This document shows positions 1-9,444 of a stretch of DNA of 64,000 bases, in pieces. Positions within the stretch are counted from its first letter, which is position 1. Every line of letters starts with the position of its first letter. This DNA is from Planctomycetota bacterium (lineage in GTDB: Bacteria; Planctomycetota; Planctomycetia; Isosphaerales; Isosphaeraceae): the NCBI GenBank assembly GCA_021791715.1, contig JAJYWB010000003.1, positions 62,001-126,000 on the forward strand, in the 5' to 3' direction. The notes beneath the pieces are model-generated. The model was not told the origin of the DNA. It did no database searches and saw only the letters and a program-made list of their open reading frames with translations. Both the position numbers and the translations under genes were made by a program.

Positions 1-389
1 TTTGGCAGGGGGCTTTTCCTTACCGTAACGACGCCCGCGACGGCTTTTCGGGAACGTCGCCGGTTCGATCGTTCAAGCCGAACGCGTTCGGGCTTTACGA
101 CATGGCGGGAAACGTTTGGGAGCACTGCTCCGATTGGTATCGGCACGATACTTATCTGAGACGTGCGCGGGGTAAGTTGGTCGAGAATCCGACGGGGCCC
201 GAAGACAGCTTCGACCCCGAGGAACCGTTCGCGGCCAAACGGGTGGTTCGCGGCGGGTCGTTTTTGTGCAACGGCTGCTACTGCGCCGGCTACCGGCCGA
301 CGGCTCGCATGAAGACTCCCCCCGACACGGGTCATTCGCACACGGGGTTCCGCTGCGCTCTGTCGTCGGGGGTTCATTGGAAGAAGTGA
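1..389 (+). CDS. Formylglycine-generating enzyme (sulfatase-modifying factor), C-terminal part
   Basis: The reading frame is open from base 3 and the start lies upstream of the window, so only about 128 C-terminal residues are present. They contain the FGE-sulfatase signatures GLYDMAGNVWEHCSDWY and RVVRGGSF and end in TGFRCA. The stretch CNGCYC places two cysteines four residues apart, as in the catalytic copper-binding pair of true FGEs, which oxidise the sulfatase active-site Cys to formylglycine. Many SUMF1-domain proteins lack that pair, so genuine sulfatase maturation is likely. Planctomycetes usually carry many sulfatases, but none is in this window. The next genes are on the opposite strand. 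Confidence 0.88.
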   Translation, partial: WQGAFPYRNDARDGFSGTSPVRSFKPNAFGLYDMAGNVWEHCSDWYRHDTYLRRARGKLVENPTGPEDSFDPEEPFAAKRVVRGGSFLCNGCYCAGYRPTARMKTPPDTGHSHTGFRCALSSGVHWKK

Positions 390-443
390 ATCGTAAAACT
401 ATATGATGACGAACGACAATAATGTACATTCATATGTGTTTTA

Positions 444-1322
444 TCAAAAGTAAAGATAATCATCTTGGCTGATTGCTTTGTCAAGGTTTTCGTCGACGGA
501 GGGGAATTCGGTTTTCTCGGCCGATTTCGCGTCCGACCGGCGGTGATTTGGAGACCGGGAGGGGACGAGGATCAAGATTTTTTCGACGATCTTACACGCC
601 GCGATCGCGAACGAGACGATCCCGAAGATCGAGCCCGCGACCGTGAAGAGCGGGTGAACTCGACGAATCCGCGCGACCTCGGCGAGCGATACGAGACCGA
701 CGATCAACAATAGGAAAAGAAATATAATAATAATGATGGAGAAGAAATGGATATGCGTGATTACGAGATTGCGGGGGGCGACGATCGCTTCGTCGTCGAG
801 GTTCACGGGGGGCCAAGCGTCGAGTTCGCGTGCGCGATCGGCTTCAATTCCAACCCATACGTCGATCTTGAAGACGATCGAGGTCGCGATCGCGAAGAAT
901 TCGACGATGAACCAAGGCGCCAAGGCGATCACGCAAACGAGCGTCTCGTCCGAGAATTCGTCGACGATCGGTCGACCGCGCGCGCCCGCGGGGATTGGAA
1001 AGAATCGATTGGTTATGATGTTGTGAAGAATCATGAACAATACCGTCGCGACGCCGATTCTCGCAAGGGCGCTTGCGAGATAAAAGAGGAAGCAAACGCG
1101 AGCTCTCGGTCGGTTTGGATCTTTTCGGAGAAGCCAATACGCGGTTTTGAGCCGATCGAGGCCGAACTTGACGCAGAACACCGCGACGCCAGGGAACGGG
1201 CGCCCCGAAGAATCGGCGACGAGAAGCCCGAGAGCCGCGAAAACAAGCCACGAAGCCGCGGCGAGGAATCTTTGTTCAAACGAAGGACTCGCTTCGCGGG
1301 CGTCAATATCGTCGGAAATCAT
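444..1322 (-). CDS. Hypothetical 5-TM membrane protein, tandem paralogue A
   Basis: A 292-residue protein with about five hydrophobic segments (near residues 24-50, 75-103, 128-155, 188-215 and 225-250). It is clearly homologous to the gene just upstream on this strand: both share a FGVAVFC-like turn, a KFGL(D/E)R(L/F)KTA(Y/F)WL motif and a DPNR(P/K)RA motif between TM1 and TM2. It is probably the second gene of a two-gene operon, 52 bp after its paralogue. I recognise no family and see no catalytic motif, so function is unknown. Location in the cytoplasmic membrane is inferred. Confidence 0.72.
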   Translation of the reverse strand: MISDDIDAREASPSFEQRFLAAASWLVFAALGLLVADSSGRPFPGVAVFCVKFGLDRLKTAYWLLRKDPNRPRARVCFLFYLASALARIGVATVLFMILHNIITNRFFPIPAGARGRPIVDEFSDETLVCVIALAPWFIVEFFAIATSIVFKIDVWVGIEADRARELDAWPPVNLDDEAIVAPRNLVITHIHFFSIIIIIFLFLLLIVGLVSLAEVARIRRVHPLFTVAGSIFGIVSFAIAACKIVEKILILVPSRSPNHRRSDAKSAEKTEFPSVDENLDKAISQDDYLYF

Positions 1323-1374
1323 GGTGAAATGCTCTATTTAGTTATGTTAATGTCAAAGAAAAACGATCTTTTTA

Positions 1375-2220
1375 TCAGAAGGGTTGAAGCGAGGGAACCG
1401 GGTCCGGATCGTTCTCCGGCCAACAATCGAGCGGCGTCGACGCGAGAATTCGGCGTTTCACGAAGTAATAGATCGTCAAAAGGAAGAGGCCCGAGAGGGC
1501 GATCGCACCGGACGACGCTCCCAAATGATATTCCAAATGAGGTTGCGGTCTCTTTCCATTCTCGCCCGAGAACGAGGCGATCAGGATCAGAATGATAAAA
1601 AACGCCATTAAGAATGAGAAAACCAGAATGATTTGCGGCTTGGCCCAATTGCGGTCGTCGTCTCTCCAGTAATTGTACAATTGAGAAGGGGGCCAAACCG
1701 AATTTTTTCGCGCCCGATCGGCGACGGATCCGACCCAGATTTTCACATTGAAAACATGCGCGAGAACGATCGCGACGATTTCGATAAGCCACCAGAACAT
1801 AAACCCGAGGAAACAAATGATTGAAGCGACGATCATCTCGGATGGAAACGGAGGACCTCCCGCCGCGCCCGCGGGTCTTCCAACGTCATAATACTCTATA
1901 AAAATCATGGCGGCATGCGTAAGCGCCATCGATGTGATCCCGATTCGTAACATCGCGCCGGCGCTATAAAAACAAAAACATGTCCACGCGCGTTTGCGAT
2001 TCGGGTCGATTTTTTTCAGCCAAAACGCCGTTTTGAACCTTTCGAGGCCGAACTTGAGACAGAACACAGCGACCCCAAGGCTCGGGTGAGCCGTCAGGTC
2101 GAAAACGAGGAAACCCAAACCCGCCAAAACGACCCACGCGAAGCGGCCGAGGAATCGCTCGCGCTGAGAAACCCAAGGGTTTTCGAGAAAACCGTCGTCC
2201 GTTACGGCGTGATCGTTCAT
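1375..2220 (-). CDS. Hypothetical 5-TM membrane protein, tandem paralogue B
   Basis: A 281-residue protein with about five hydrophobic segments. It shares with its downstream neighbour the motif GVAVFC(L/V)KFGL(E/D)R followed by KTA(F/Y)WL and a DPNRKRA loop, then an RIG(I/V)(T/A) segment. The two genes are most simply explained by a tandem duplication. The start follows a GGGGATCC stretch that is a fair ribosome-binding site. The gene diverges from the altronate-dehydratase operon, with about 170 bp between the starts. No known domain is recognised. Confidence 0.72.
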   Translation of the reverse strand: MNDHAVTDDGFLENPWVSQRERFLGRFAWVVLAGLGFLVFDLTAHPSLGVAVFCLKFGLERFKTAFWLKKIDPNRKRAWTCFCFYSAGAMLRIGITSMALTHAAMIFIEYYDVGRPAGAAGGPPFPSEMIVASIICFLGFMFWWLIEIVAIVLAHVFNVKIWVGSVADRARKNSVWPPSQLYNYWRDDDRNWAKPQIILVFSFLMAFFIILILIASFSGENGKRPQPHLEYHLGASSGAIALSGLFLLTIYYFVKRRILASTPLDCWPENDPDPVPSLQPF

Positions 2221-2390
2221 CGAAAGGATCCCCAGCGATTAACCCCACATATTATGACAAAGCCATCATCGCCGATCGCGTTCTTCTTCTCAAACGCAAT
2301 CGTGCGCGTTACTCTCAAGAAAGCGGGCGATCGATTTCGCCGAAAACGATGATCAACCTACCGACAAGAATAAGACACGAGGCGTTCGCG

Positions 2391-3962
2391 ATGAAGACGA
2401 CCGCGGTGGAAACGCGACGAGCGGTACTATTACGTCCCGAGGATAATGTCGCGGTCGCGGCTCGTCCCATCTCCAAAGGATTCAAGCTCGAACTCGGAGG
2501 GTATAGCGTCGAGGTGCGCGAGCCGATCGGCCTCGGCCACAAGGTTGCGCTCGTCGACGTCCCCGCACGCGGCCCCGTGCTGAAATACGGCCAAATCATC
2601 GGCTTCGCGGCGCGCGATATTCCCGCGGGGTCGTGGATTCATGATCATAACCTTACCGCCGATCTCTTCAGCCGCGATTACGCGTTCGCGACCGAAAAAC
2701 CTCCCGTTCCCAAAGTGAAACCCAGGACGTTTCAAGGCTTTCTCCGCCCCGACGGTCGCGTCGGCACGCGCAATTACATCGCCGTGATCAGCACGGTGAA
2801 TTGCTCGGCGAGCACGTCGAAATATATCGCGGATCGTTTTCGTGATAACGCGTGGAAGCGAGATTTCCCCAACGTCGACGGAGTTTTCGCGATCACTCAC
2901 AAAGGGGGCTGCGGGCTACCGTTCGAGGGCTCGGATCATCAACTGCTCGAGCGAGTTCTCGCGGGATTCGCCGGCCATCCCAACGTCGCGGCGTATGTGC
3001 TGGTGGGGTTGGGCTGCGAGGTCAATTTCGCTCGACATTTGGTCGACGCGCGCGATCTTGTGACTCTCGGCGGTGCGAAGCCGAATGGAAGATCGTCCGA
3101 GCCAGTTCGGCCGCGTGTTTTGAACATTCAAGACGAGGGGGGGATCTCCAAGACGGTAGACGCCGCGGCCAAAGCGGTTTACGACCTGATGCCGATCGCG
3201 AACGAATGGAGGCGAACCGAACAGCCCGCGTCGAAGATCGTCTTGGCTCTCGAGTGCGGCGGATCGGACGGCAATTCGGGGGTGACGGCGAATCCCGCGG
3301 CGGGGATCGCGGCCGATCTCGTGATCGCTCAGGGGGGTTCGGCGGTTCTGGGCGAAACGACCGAGATTTACGGCGCCGAGCATCTTCTCACGCGTCGCGC
3401 GGTTTCGGCCGAGGTGGGGGGCAAACTGATCGATCGGATCAAATGGTGGGAATGGTACACGGGTATTTTCAACGCCGAGATCAACAACAATCCGTCGCCG
3501 GGCAATAAGGCGGGGGGGCTTTCGACGATTTACGAAAAATCGCTCGGCGCGCTCGCGAAGGCGGGTTCGACGGCGTTACGCGATGTCGTCGGTTACGCCG
3601 AGCCCGTCGTCACTCCGGGGCTCGTTTTTATGGACACGCCCGGGTACGACCCTCCGTGCACGACGGGGCTCATCGCCGGAGGGGCGAACGTTTTGATCTT
3701 CACCACGGGACGCGGCAGCGTTCTCGGGCTCAAACCCGCTCCGTGCATCAAGGTCGCCACAAATACTCCTATGTATAACCGCATGGCCGACGACATGGAT
3801 TTAAACGCCGGGACGATCCTCGAAACCGAAACGGTTGAAGAGGTAGGAGCGCGATTGTTTGATTTGATATTGACGACGGCGAGCGGCGAGCCGACCAAGA
3901 GCGAGCGGAACGGCGTGGGTGAGGAGGAATTCTCTCCCTGGCAGATCGGGCCGATTTTATGA
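2391..3962 (+). CDS. uxaA: Altronate dehydratase family protein (UxaA-like)
   Basis: About 523 residues. The N-terminal SAF-like domain (LRPEDNVAVA, GHKVALVDVPA, YGQIIGFA) is followed by the long dehydratase domain, with ECGGSDGNSGVTANP, NPSPGNKAGGL and FTTGRGSVLG, which are family signatures. UxaA converts D-altronate to 2-keto-3-deoxygluconate in hexuronate breakdown; GarD-type galactarate dehydratases are close relatives, so the exact sugar acid is inferred. I chose the ATG at 2391 because GAGG sits 8 bases upstream; an in-frame ATG at 2349 adds 14 residues. The stop overlaps the next start as ATGA, indicating translational coupling to the glycosyltransferase. Confidence 0.88.
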   Translation: MKTTAVETRRAVLLRPEDNVAVAARPISKGFKLELGGYSVEVREPIGLGHKVALVDVPARGPVLKYGQIIGFAARDIPAGSWIHDHNLTADLFSRDYAFATEKPPVPKVKPRTFQGFLRPDGRVGTRNYIAVISTVNCSASTSKYIADRFRDNAWKRDFPNVDGVFAITHKGGCGLPFEGSDHQLLERVLAGFAGHPNVAAYVLVGLGCEVNFARHLVDARDLVTLGGAKPNGRSSEPVRPRVLNIQDEGGISKTVDAAAKAVYDLMPIANEWRRTEQPASKIVLALECGGSDGNSGVTANPAAGIAADLVIAQGGSAVLGETTEIYGAEHLLTRRAVSAEVGGKLIDRIKWWEWYTGIFNAEINNNPSPGNKAGGLSTIYEKSLGALAKAGSTALRDVVGYAEPVVTPGLVFMDTPGYDPPCTTGLIAGGANVLIFTTGRGSVLGLKPAPCIKVATNTPMYNRMADDMDLNAGTILETETVEEVGARLFDLILTTASGEPTKSERNGVGEEEFSPWQIGPIL

Positions 3963-6250
3963 CGTCGCGCGATCCCGCGGCCGACGAATCGGCGGCGAAT
4001 CGCCGCGTCTCCGAGCGAGCCGATGCGATCGATCACGCTTTGAACAAGGCCGAGGCGATCGATCGCGATCGCGTTCGTTCCGCCGACGAATCTCGCTCGA
4101 ACGACCCCGGAGGGGGATTTCAAAAGCGCTGGGCGGTCGTTTGGATCGCCGAGTTATTGTTATTAGGTTGGTATATGTTGGTTCCGCTCCCCAATGCGGG
4201 GGCGGTCGCGGGAAAAGGAGTGGCTCTAAGGCGCGGGATGATCGTCAACGACGCGATCCCGGGGCTGGCGATGGGAAACCGGACGATCGTCGGACTAGCG
4301 ATCGACGATCTTTCGCATGTTCAAAATTTACCGCAACGCGTACCGATTTTTTCGACGGCGTGTTCGATCGCCGCGGTCGCGATCGCGATCGGGTCGGCTT
4401 TGCTCGCATTATTGGGGCTTGATCGTCGCCTTGGTCGGGTCGTCTCGATCGCGACGGGTTTCGGGCTGGGGATGAGCGTGCTGGGATCGCTCACGCTGAT
4501 CGCGGGAAGGCTCGGGCTTTTGAGCGTGCGATCGGTCCGCCTCGGTCTCGGCGCCGCGTTCGTCGTCGCGGCGATCGTCTTCGTCGTGTTCAAGAGTTTT
4601 CAGAAAAGGAATGAATCCAAAACTTCAGAAGATATAAATGCATTTGGTGGAAGAGATTTAGAGGGGGGATTCGGTCGATTTTTATCGAGAATACCCTTCG
4701 CGATCGTGATCGCTTTGTTTTTAACGCTGATGGCGCTGGGGTCGATGCTGCCGACGATCGAGTACGACGCTCTTTCGTATCACCTGCAAGGCCCCAAGGA
4801 ATATTATCTCGCGGGTCGAATCCGCTTTTTACCGCATAATGTTTATACAAATATGCCTTTTCAGGTGGAAATGGGTCATCTTTTATCGATGTACGCGTTG
4901 GGAGATTGGTGGCGGGGCGCGCTCGCGGGGCAGGCGATCGTCATGTTGTACGCTCCGGCGACCGCGATTTTGATTTATTCGACGGTTCGCGCTCTCGGCT
5001 CGCCGCGCGGCGCCTGGTTCGCGTCGATCGTTTATTTGAGCACGCCTTGGATTTATCGCCTCGGCGTTTTGCCCTATGTCGAAGGCCCGCTCTGTTTTTA
5101 TCACGCGGCGCTCGTGAGGACGGCGCTTCTCGCTTGGAACGAGAAGTCGAGCCCGCTCGTACGCATAAAAGCATGGTTTCTTGTCGGTTTGTTGGCCGGG
5201 GGAGCGTTCGGGTGCAAATATCCCGCGCTGATTTCGGCGGTCGTTCCGTTCGCGGTCGTCGCCGCGATCGCTTTCTGGAAACATCAGCCGAGGTCGATTC
5301 GGCCGTTTTTGGCGTATTGCGTCGGCGTGCTGCTGATCGCTTCGCCCTGGTTGATCAAAAACGTGATCGATACGGGGAATCCCGTTTATCCGTTGGGATG
5401 GCGCGTTTTCGGCGGACCGAATTGGGACGAGGCTCGCGAAAGTCAATGGGTGAACGCGCACGGCCCCAAGCCGATCGCGATCGGTCCGCTCGTCGACGCC
5501 CTCCTCGATATCTCGGGTCGATCCGATTGGCAATCGTGTCTTTATGTCGCGTTCGCGCCGCTCGCGTTCCTCAAACCCGGTTCCAAACGGATATCGCTGA
5601 TTTTATTGACTTACGTTTGTTATTTATTTGCGACATGGTGGTTGCTGACGCATCGGCTCGATCGCTTCTGGTTGCCGCTTCTTCCCGTCGCGGCGATGCT
5701 TTCGGGATTGGGCGCCGACTGGACGACCGATCGCCGCTGGACGATGTTGCGCGGCTTTTTGATCACGATGGTGATCGCGACGAACTTGATTTATTCGTCG
5801 ACGGCGCTCACCGCTCCCAACGAATGGACCGCGAATCTCGACGAGATCCGAGGACGCACGCAGATGCGTTTAAACACGCCGTTGTATCGTCTCGATCGAG
5901 AGCTTCCGCCCGGATCGAAGCCGCTCGTCGTCGGTCAGGCGTCCGTGTTCCATCTGCGCCGGCCGATCGTTTACAACACCGTGTTCAATCCCGAGACGAT
6001 CGAATCGATCGTCAAGGGGAAATCGCGCGACGAGATCCTTAAACGATTAAAAGAACTTGGAATAACACATATCTATGTAGATTGGAATGAGATCGGTCGA
6101 TTTCGATCCGAGGGGAATTACGGGTTTTCTCCGTTCGTTCAGCCCGAGGTTTTCGATCGGCTCGTTTCCGAGGGGGTTCTCAAAAAGCTCGATCCGCTCG
6201 GCGCTCAGCAGGATTTGTACGTCGTGATCGGAGAGCCGCGAAACAATTGA
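3959..6250 (+). CDS. PMT/ArnT-like integral membrane glycosyltransferase
   Basis: A 763-residue protein with a hydrophilic N-terminal tail of about 55 residues and then roughly a dozen transmembrane segments. The first large periplasmic loop has an acidic motif, EYDALSYHLQGPKEYY, resembling the catalytic loop of GT39/GT83 enzymes, which use polyprenyl-phosphate sugars. A soluble C-terminal part of about 150 residues follows. The likely role is transfer of a lipid-linked sugar to an envelope acceptor; the acceptor is unknown. It is coupled to the upstream dehydratase by a 4-base overlap and followed after about 20 bp by a sugar epimerase, so the three may form one operon. Confidence 0.78.
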   Translation: MTSRDPAADESAANRRVSERADAIDHALNKAEAIDRDRVRSADESRSNDPGGGFQKRWAVVWIAELLLLGWYMLVPLPNAGAVAGKGVALRRGMIVNDAIPGLAMGNRTIVGLAIDDLSHVQNLPQRVPIFSTACSIAAVAIAIGSALLALLGLDRRLGRVVSIATGFGLGMSVLGSLTLIAGRLGLLSVRSVRLGLGAAFVVAAIVFVVFKSFQKRNESKTSEDINAFGGRDLEGGFGRFLSRIPFAIVIALFLTLMALGSMLPTIEYDALSYHLQGPKEYYLAGRIRFLPHNVYTNMPFQVEMGHLLSMYALGDWWRGALAGQAIVMLYAPATAILIYSTVRALGSPRGAWFASIVYLSTPWIYRLGVLPYVEGPLCFYHAALVRTALLAWNEKSSPLVRIKAWFLVGLLAGGAFGCKYPALISAVVPFAVVAAIAFWKHQPRSIRPFLAYCVGVLLIASPWLIKNVIDTGNPVYPLGWRVFGGPNWDEARESQWVNAHGPKPIAIGPLVDALLDISGRSDWQSCLYVAFAPLAFLKPGSKRISLILLTYVCYLFATWWLLTHRLDRFWLPLLPVAAMLSGLGADWTTDRRWTMLRGFLITMVIATNLIYSSTALTAPNEWTANLDEIRGRTQMRLNTPLYRLDRELPPGSKPLVVGQASVFHLRRPIVYNTVFNPETIESIVKGKSRDEILKRLKELGITHIYVDWNEIGRFRSEGNYGFSPFVQPEVFDRLVSEGVLKKLDPLGAQQDLYVVIGEPRNN

Positions 6251-6269
6251 ACATAACGGATTGATAAGC

Positions 6270-7295
6270 GTGAATGATCTTACGGTTGTAACCGGCGGCG
6301 CGGGGTTTATCGGTTCGCATCTCGTCGAGCTTTTGGTCGATCGAGGCGATCGCGTTCGCGTGGTCGAGCGTCCCGAGGCGCGGGTTGAACATCTTCCCGC
6401 GGGGGTCGAGATATTTCGCGCGGATATCCGCGATCGAGAATCGCTTAAGCACGCGTTTGAAGGCGCGCGATCTGTTTATCATCTCGCGGCGAATCCCAAT
6501 TTATGGGTTCGCGATCGGCGCGAATTCGACGCGGTGAATCATCGCGGGACGATCCACGTGCTCGATCAGGCGAGAGATTCGGGCGCCGAGCGGATTTTGC
6601 ACGCGAGTACCGAAAGCATTCTCACGCGTGCGAAACAAACCGCGCCGATCGGCGCCGATATCCATATTTCTCCAAAAGATACGGTCGGCCCTTACTGTTT
6701 ATCCAAATTACTGGCCGAGAACGAGGCGATCGCTCGGGGTCGCGCCGGCGAGCCGATCGTCGTCGTCAATCCGACGATGCCCGTCGGACCCGGCGACCGC
6801 GGTTTATCCCCCCCTACCCGGCTGATCCTCGATTGCGCGCTCGGCAATCTTCCCGCGATCATGGATTGCACGCTCAACCTGATCGACGTTCGCGATATCG
6901 CGCTCGGAATGATCAAGGCGGTTGAAATTGGCCGGCCGGGAAGGAGATACCTGCTCGGCGGAACGAATTTGACCCTCATCGAGTTATTGAACAAAGTCGC
7001 GGAGCGCACGGGATCGCGTGTTCCAAAAGTTCGCGTGCCGTACGCCGTCGGTTTAGCGTTCGCTTACGCGAGCGAATTTTGGGCCGATTACGCGACGGGA
7101 AAATCCCCCCGGGCGACCGTGACGGGGGTTAAGCTGACGCGCAGAACGATGCATTTCGACGCGTCCGAAAGCCTCGCCGAACTCGGTATCGCTCCGCGAC
7201 CGATCGATCGATCGATCGACGACGAAATCGACTGGCTCTCCGCTGAAGGAATTATCAGTATATTTAAAACAAAAGAACATTCGATATCATCATAA
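6270..7295 (+). CDS. NAD-dependent epimerase/dehydratase, HpnA-like
   Basis: About 341 residues, an extended short-chain dehydrogenase. The N-terminus has the Rossmann motif TGGAGFIGSH, followed by ADIRD and HLAA, and the catalytic pair lies in YCLSK (YxxxK). The overall pattern, including the short substrate region and NPTMPVGPGD, matches the hopanoid-associated sugar epimerase/dihydroflavonol reductase-like group. The substrate is inferred to be a nucleotide sugar or similar. I prefer the GTG at 6270, just before the first beta strand; an in-frame TTG at 6261 is the alternative. It probably belongs to the operon with the preceding glycosyltransferase, which supports a role in envelope glycolipid or hopanoid decoration. 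Confidence 0.8.
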   Translation: MNDLTVVTGGAGFIGSHLVELLVDRGDRVRVVERPEARVEHLPAGVEIFRADIRDRESLKHAFEGARSVYHLAANPNLWVRDRREFDAVNHRGTIHVLDQARDSGAERILHASTESILTRAKQTAPIGADIHISPKDTVGPYCLSKLLAENEAIARGRAGEPIVVVNPTMPVGPGDRGLSPPTRLILDCALGNLPAIMDCTLNLIDVRDIALGMIKAVEIGRPGRRYLLGGTNLTLIELLNKVAERTGSRVPKVRVPYAVGLAFAYASEFWADYATGKSPRATVTGVKLTRRTMHFDASESLAELGIAPRPIDRSIDDEIDWLSAEGIISIFKTKEHSISS

Positions 7296-7322
7296 AAGAA
7301 CATGAACAAAACAGAAATTATA

Positions 7323-8840
7323 TTATTGAGACGATTTCGACTCGATGTTATTCTCCGTGTTTTTGGCTTCCTTCGCGAACGGACCCGCGCCTTCGGCCGG
7401 GGGAACGACGGCGTCGGGTTTGTTGGGGTGTTCGTTCACCTCGCAACCGACGACTCGTTCGAGGCTCGCGACCGCCTTGCCGATCTCGGCCTCGAACCGC
7501 GCCATCTGAAGCTCGACCTGCAACACGCCGCGCCACGCGGTGATTAACGACAGAAAATCGAGCTTCGCGACCTCGTAATCGGTCGAAGCCAGATCGAGAG
7601 CCTGCTTGCTTTTGGGATAAATGTTCCGCTCGAACATCGCCAGAATTTCACGTTGAGCTTTGATTTGAACATACAGTTCCTTAATTTCACGATACGTTTT
7701 ATCGCGATCGGCGTCGTATTTTCGCGAATCGGCGACGGCTTTGAATTGAGCCTCGCGAAGCCCCGCGTCGAGCTTGTTGCGGTAGATCGGCAGGTTGAAG
7801 TTGAACACCATACCGAAGTTATCGTTGGGGTTCGATCGGAGCGTGGGCGAAACGGCGTTGTGTCGCTCCATCGCCCACGCGGTGAGTCCCAGGGTGAAGT
7901 TGGGATAATAGCGTTTTTTCGCGAGTTCAACCTCTTGTCGATCGCGTGCGATCGCGCTTAAGCGTCCTTGAAGTTCGGGGCGAGCCGCCGCGGCGAGTCG
8001 ATAAAGTTCATCGACATGTTTGGGCGTTTGTGTTGTTTGAGGATCGTCGATCGTTCCCAGTTCGGCCTCGGGGCTGATATGAAGCTGCTCGGCGAGCGCC
8101 GCGCGGGCGGATTTGAGCGATTGATCGGCCTCGGTGATCTCGTTTTGAAGCTCTTCGAGGCCGATTTGCGCTCGATACACGTCCTGAGCGTTTCCACCAG
8201 TTCGTACGCGTTCCTTGGAGATTTCGACAAATTGCTCGGCGAGCTCGCGGTTTCGGTTGAGGATCGCGAGCGACTTTTCAGCGTAATGGAGGTCGTAATA
8301 TGCGCGTTTGACCTCGGCGATCGTTTCGAGTTCGGCGGCGGCGAGTTCGGCGATCGCGACCTTGGCGTCTTGATCGGCGACTTGACCGCGGAGGCGTAGC
8401 GTGCCGAACCAGGGAAAGCTTTGAGTGATCATCGTATCGTAAGGCATGTAACCCATGATGCTATATTGAGGTGAAATCGACGGGACGGGCCAGATGACGT
8501 TTTGGAACATCGGATCTTCGAGCGCGACGGCCTGGGGTATCCGTTCGCGCATCGCCTGTACGTTCGCCCACGCCGCCTGGACGTTGCGGTTCTCGTGAAT
8601 CGCGCGTTTGATGTAATCGTCGACCGGCTTTTTTCCCTGGAGTTCGGCGGGGATCGGAGCGGGATCGAGCGCGACCGCGGCGGGATCGTGCGGGGGAATC
8701 GATTGCGGCGGCCGCTGATTCGCCGATTCGAGGTTATGTTCGACCTCGGCGTATTCGGGCTGGACCTCGTGCGCGGCGCAACCGCAAATTGCGTAAAGAA
8801 CAAAGGTTGCGGCGAATTTGGTCGCGAGCCTTCGGGGCAT
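7323..8840 (-). CDS. TolC-family outer-membrane efflux protein
   Basis: About 505 residues. A short hydrophobic signal ends in a cysteine-rich lipobox-like stretch (LYAICGCAAH), suggesting an outer-membrane lipoprotein. The mature protein shows the two long alpha-helical halves of the OEP fold, for example WFGTLRLRGQVADQDAKVA in the first half and FNLPIYRNKLDAGLREA in the second. It would form the outer-membrane channel of a tripartite efflux or metal-resistance pump, but no inner-membrane pump or adaptor gene is adjacent. I chose the ATG at 8840 because GGAG lies 7 bases upstream and the signal peptide begins there; an upstream start adds 16 residues. Confidence 0.87.
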   Translation of the reverse strand: MPRRLATKFAATFVLYAICGCAAHEVQPEYAEVEHNLESANQRPPQSIPPHDPAAVALDPAPIPAELQGKKPVDDYIKRAIHENRNVQAAWANVQAMRERIPQAVALEDPMFQNVIWPVPSISPQYSIMGYMPYDTMITQSFPWFGTLRLRGQVADQDAKVAIAELAAAELETIAEVKRAYYDLHYAEKSLAILNRNRELAEQFVEISKERVRTGGNAQDVYRAQIGLEELQNEITEADQSLKSARAALAEQLHISPEAELGTIDDPQTTQTPKHVDELYRLAAAARPELQGRLSAIARDRQEVELAKKRYYPNFTLGLTAWAMERHNAVSPTLRSNPNDNFGMVFNFNLPIYRNKLDAGLREAQFKAVADSRKYDADRDKTYREIKELYVQIKAQREILAMFERNIYPKSKQALDLASTDYEVAKLDFLSLITAWRGVLQVELQMARFEAEIGKAVASLERVVGCEVNEHPNKPDAVVPPAEGAGPFAKEAKNTENNIESKSSQ

Positions 8841-9444
8841 GATCGAGCTCCGGCGCGTGGGAACGACGCGATCCCGCGCGATTTCCACGCGAATACGATT
8901 CGGTCGGCGCGACCGTTCTAACGAGCCCCGCCCTCATTATCGGTAAATTCGCGCTCCGGCTTTGGCGGAACCGGGGCGAATCGTGATCGCATGCGATGAT
9001 TGATCATTAATTTATAAAAAGAAGACGCGATCAATCTCCGATCGCTCGGTTACGTGAATTCTCGATCGGTTCACGGATTGAGGCGAGTGAATTGAACGAA
9101 TAACGCTGCGAAGCGGCGATTATATCGACCCGACTCGCAAGCGAATATCTTATAATAATAGCATAGGAACTTAATCAATTATATGATCGGCCATTTGTTC
9201 GCGCGTCGGGTTGGAATGATCGCGGCTCAGCCGCTTAAGGTTTTGAGTGCTTTATAGGATAGCTTCGAAGTCGTTCGTTCGATCGAATCGCGACCGCGAC
9301 GAAATCTTTTCGGTCGCGACTGGACGCGGCTTGTCAAACGTCGTAGGATTGCTTCGATTCGGTCGCCCGACGACGTTTTGTCGAATCACGAATCGTCGTT
9401 CGTCTTTCGTTTGTGCGTTCTCACGCCTATCCGGGAGAGGTTCA
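8841..9444. other. Divergent intergenic region
   Basis: About 600 bp between the divergent TolC-like gene and the pseudopilus operon, so it should hold promoters for both. It contains an AT-rich stretch (about 9000-9180) with TATAAT at 9151-9156, but I find no matching -35 hexamer at the right distance. Codons upstream of the TTG start at 9445 are open in frame from 9247, but their composition is unlike GspF proteins. I see no convincing gene here. Confidence 0.5.

Noticed and set aside
4906..6042. Open frame of about 378 codons in another frame of the glycosyltransferase
   Set aside because: Arg-rich shadow of the true membrane protein, which has clear transmembrane helices in its own frame.
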